Shown piece by piece: positions 61,175-64,000 of a stretch of 64,000 nt of DNA (positions within the stretch are counted from its first letter, which is position 1; each line of letters starts with the position of its first letter). The notes below the pieces were generated by a model. That model saw nothing but the letters and a program-made list of their open reading frames with translations, did not search any database and had not been told where the DNA came from. The DNA comes from Callipepla californica brunnescens (taxonomy: Eukaryota; Chordata; Aves; Galliformes; Odontophoridae), in assembly GCA_023055505.1 (NCBI GenBank), contig JALIRH010000094.1:1117078-1181077 (forward strand), written 5' to 3'. The position numbers were made by a program, and so were the translations under genes.

Positions 61175-62510
61175 AGAGTCATAGAATCATTAAGGTTTGA
61201 AAAGACTTCTAACATCTAGTCCAGCTATAAAACCATTACTGCTATGCCCACTAAACCTCTAACAGCCCATCCTCACTTTTCTTGAGCACCTCCAGGGACG
61301 GTGATTCTACCATTTCCCTGGGCAGCCTGTTCCAATGCTTAACCACTCTTTCAGAGAAGAAATGTTTCCTAATATCCAACCTGAACCTCTCCTGACAAAA
61401 CTTCAGGCCATTACCTCCAGTCTTATCACTGTTATAGGGAAGAAGAGGCCAACCCCCACCTTACCACAATCTCCTTTTAGAGAGTTGTAGAGAGTAATGG
61501 GAGTGAGCCTCCTCTACTCCAGATTGAGTAATTCCAGTTCCCTCAGCTCATAATACTTGTGCTCCAGATCCTTCACCAGCTTTGTTGCCCATTTTTGTAA
61601 GTGCTTCAGGGTTTCAATGTTTTTCTTGCAGTGAGGGGCCCCAAAACTGAGCACAGCACTCAAGCTGTGGCTTCTCCGGAGCTGAGTACTAAGTACAGTA
61701 CTGAGTGCAGTATGATCACTTCCCTGTTTCTGCTGGCAACACTATTTCTGATACAAACGAGGACACCATGGCCATCTTGTCTACCTGAACTGGCTTGTGT
61801 TCAGCCAGCTGTCAACTAATATCCCCAGGTCTCCTCTGCAAAGTTTTCCAGTCACTCTGACCCAAGCCTGTAGTATTGCTTGGGGTTGTTGCAGCAAACC
61901 AGCCTGTCCAGATCCCTCTGTCGGGCCATTCCACCCTCAGGCAGATCGATGTTTCCTCTCAGTTTGGTGTTGTCTGCAAAATTAGTGAGGGTACATATGG
62001 ATTTGTCCAGATCATCAAAAAGATCTTAGACAGGGTTGGCCAAAATACTAACCCCCCTAGCAAACACTACTAGTGGCAGGTTGCCAGTTGAATTAACTCC
62101 ATTCACCACCACCCTCTAGGTCTGGGCCTGTTCTTTACACAGCAAAGAATACACCTGACTAAGCCATTGACAGCTGTACTCCTGAGGCTGGGCTGCCAGC
62201 TTCCCTATGAGAATACTGTGGGAGATAAGAGTCAAAGGTTTTACTAAAGTCTAGGTAGATTACATCCACAGCTTTTCCCTCATCCAGGAAGCAGGTCAAT
62301 CAGTCATAGATGGTGATCAAGTTGGTCAAGCAGGATCTGCCTTTCATGAACCCACGCTGACTGGGCCTCATCCTGTGGTTGTCCCACACAGGCTGTGTGA
62401 TGCACTCAAGATAATCTGCTCCACAACTTTCCCCAATTCTGAACTTGAACTGAGAGGCCTGTAGTTTCCCATAATCCTGTAGCTGTGAATGGAAGACTGA
62501 TGTCATTTAA
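61175..62510 (-). mobile_element. CR1 LINE with RT remnant, long reverse copy
   Basis: Reverse CR1, about 1.3 kb, the longest uninterrupted one here. The tail is at 61175-61210 (AGAGTCATAGAATCATTAAG). Then come the 3' region and the end of ORF2. RT palm remnants follow, with minus-strand VIYLDFSKTFD-like coding near 62240-62270 and SQRGFMKGRSCLTNLITIYD near 62303-62362. These match the CR1 pattern GF-x-KG-x-SCLTNL. Stops and frameshifts make it inactive. Confidence 0.9.
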
Positions 62511-63855
62511 CCCAAAGAAAACCACTTATGGTAACCACCAGACCTACTAATGCAAGCTGAAGCAGAAGGGCACATTTACTTGTAATATGAGAAACTGAAT
62601 AAAACAGGGAAGAATTTATTAGAGAATTCTCTATATTTAAGCCGCAGTTTTAGTTCTTGGTTTAAATAATTTATCTACATGGTTTATTCATATCTACTTT
62701 GCATATATTGAATGAAAATCTCTTATTTAAATATAGAAGCACATATGCTTGTATGTAAGAATGTAATTCAGGGATACAGTCCTCAGAGGATTACCAGTGT
62801 TCGTAAATGTCTGCACAAAAATTCATATATGCAGTAAAATGACAAGTTAAATAAGGATTTTGACCCAAACTGCGTTAACAACCTGAAAAGCTTCTTAGAA
62901 TAAGAAAATCTGTGCATAAACAATTTTTTTTTAAACTGATGAGTGATTTCAGAAGCATAGTTACCATCTAGTCAGTGTGTAAGAATCTTTGAATTTTTGT
63001 CCATCCTATTAAAACAGGTTGAAATAATATTAAGATGCACACTATGTATTAAGTCCACAAAATAGATTAAAGTGGGTTAATAATCTTAAAATCTTAGTCT
63101 TACATTATATTACAGTTGTTCTCATGCTATATATTGTAACAGCGGTGACACATCTGTACTGCAAAATTCCAGTTTTAACACATCTCTTGTGGCTTTCACA
63201 TTTATAGTATGTTGTACAGAATACATGAACCAGAGCCAGCCACTGAGTAGAAGACACAGAATTAACAAACATGTCCAGTTTTACATCTCTAAACAATCAC
63301 AGACAGACTTAAGACTACTTCTTTTTTTTTTTTTTTTTCTGGAAATGTTATGGATTGCTTTTAAATCTATGAAATTGAAGGAAAAGTATTTTAAATTTTC
63401 CTACAGAGTACTATAGCACCTACAGCAATAAAGCTCTACAACACACTTAAAATCAACATAAAGTTAAAACATAATCTTCATTTCTAGCTGTTGTGCTAAA
63501 TAAAGATTATGCCCATGTACCTTCACATGTAGTGCATTTAAATATTCTTATAATCTGCAAAAAAGAACTAGGTCAGAAGGAACGTTGGAAAGACAGCAAT
63601 GGCCTTACTGTATAGTTTAAATACAGAGGGATGGAAAAGTAACCTAAACTAAGGCCTGTGAGGAATCTAGAACCAATGCTCTCTGGCCTCAGAAAGAAAA
63701 TACATGCATGCCTCCAATGGGTAATACCAGAATGTATGTCTAATTTCTCTCCCTACTTTTGCTGGTGTATTTTTAACTTCAGAAGCACCATATGCAAACA
63801 CACTTCCAAAAAGCTGTGTATCTTTGAAATGACTGTAATATACTCTGGTTTTACT

Positions 63856-63899
<44 letters not shown>

Positions 63900-64000
63900 C
63901 CATTTTCTTTTCCTTTTTTTTTTCTTTTTTTTTTTTAAAGGAAATTTCTAAATTGTTCTCAAAGGTTTCATCTATTCAGACTGAGAGGTTAATAGCCAAC
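62511..64000. other. AT-rich intergenic DNA with microsatellites
   Basis: No gene recognised. A run of about 22 T lies at 63317-63338. A (TC)n microsatellite lies at 63859-63893, followed by T-rich sequence to about 63937. Confidence 0.5.
63859..63893. repeat. (TC)n microsatellite
   Basis: About 17 pure TC units, followed by a TTTC/TTTT-rich tract. Confidence 0.95.

Noticed and set aside
62300..62506. Minus-strand frame with RT-like residues
   Set aside because: It belongs to the CR1 at 61.2-62.5 kb and is not a host gene.

Overview
The window looks like AT-rich, mostly non-coding DNA from a bird. The main evidence is repeat content: about twenty-five CR1 LINE copies, many keeping the avian CR1 3' tail (short ATTCTATGA-type repeats, the GTTGGA...GACCT block), plus two LTR-like blocks of avian ERV type. 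No tRNA, rRNA, CRISPR array, operon or prokaryotic feature was seen. The species cannot be fixed from sequence alone; a galliform is a reasonable guess because CR1 is so dominant and some copies are close to one another in sequence.

Layout. 1-8.1 kb: AT-rich DNA with one internally deleted CR1, probably intron 1 of a minus-strand gene. 8.11-9.55 kb: a strong CpG island, the only clear gene-control region. It holds a probable minus-strand non-coding first exon ending at a good splice donor (8558/8557) and, on the plus strand, a possible divergent first exon whose reading frame stays open up to a donor at 9529/9530. The gene itself would lie to the left of the window; I do not recognise it. 9.6-64 kb: a gene desert made of unique AT-rich DNA, CR1 fragments on both strands (some nested up to three deep), two LTR-like blocks, and microsatellites.

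The most unusual region is 37-51 kb. A block of about 710 bp occurs twice in direct orientation, 9.96 kb apart, about 99% identical. In both copies it abuts the 3' tail of a minus-strand CR1, so CR1-mediated 3' transduction is one explanation. The block, and two other minus-strand stretches at 44.8-45.0 and 50.4-50.7 kb, look like decayed coding sequence of unknown family.

No new biological system could be demonstrated. The findings are leads on genome structure and possible cryptic transcription. Repeat edges are read by eye and may be off by tens of bases.
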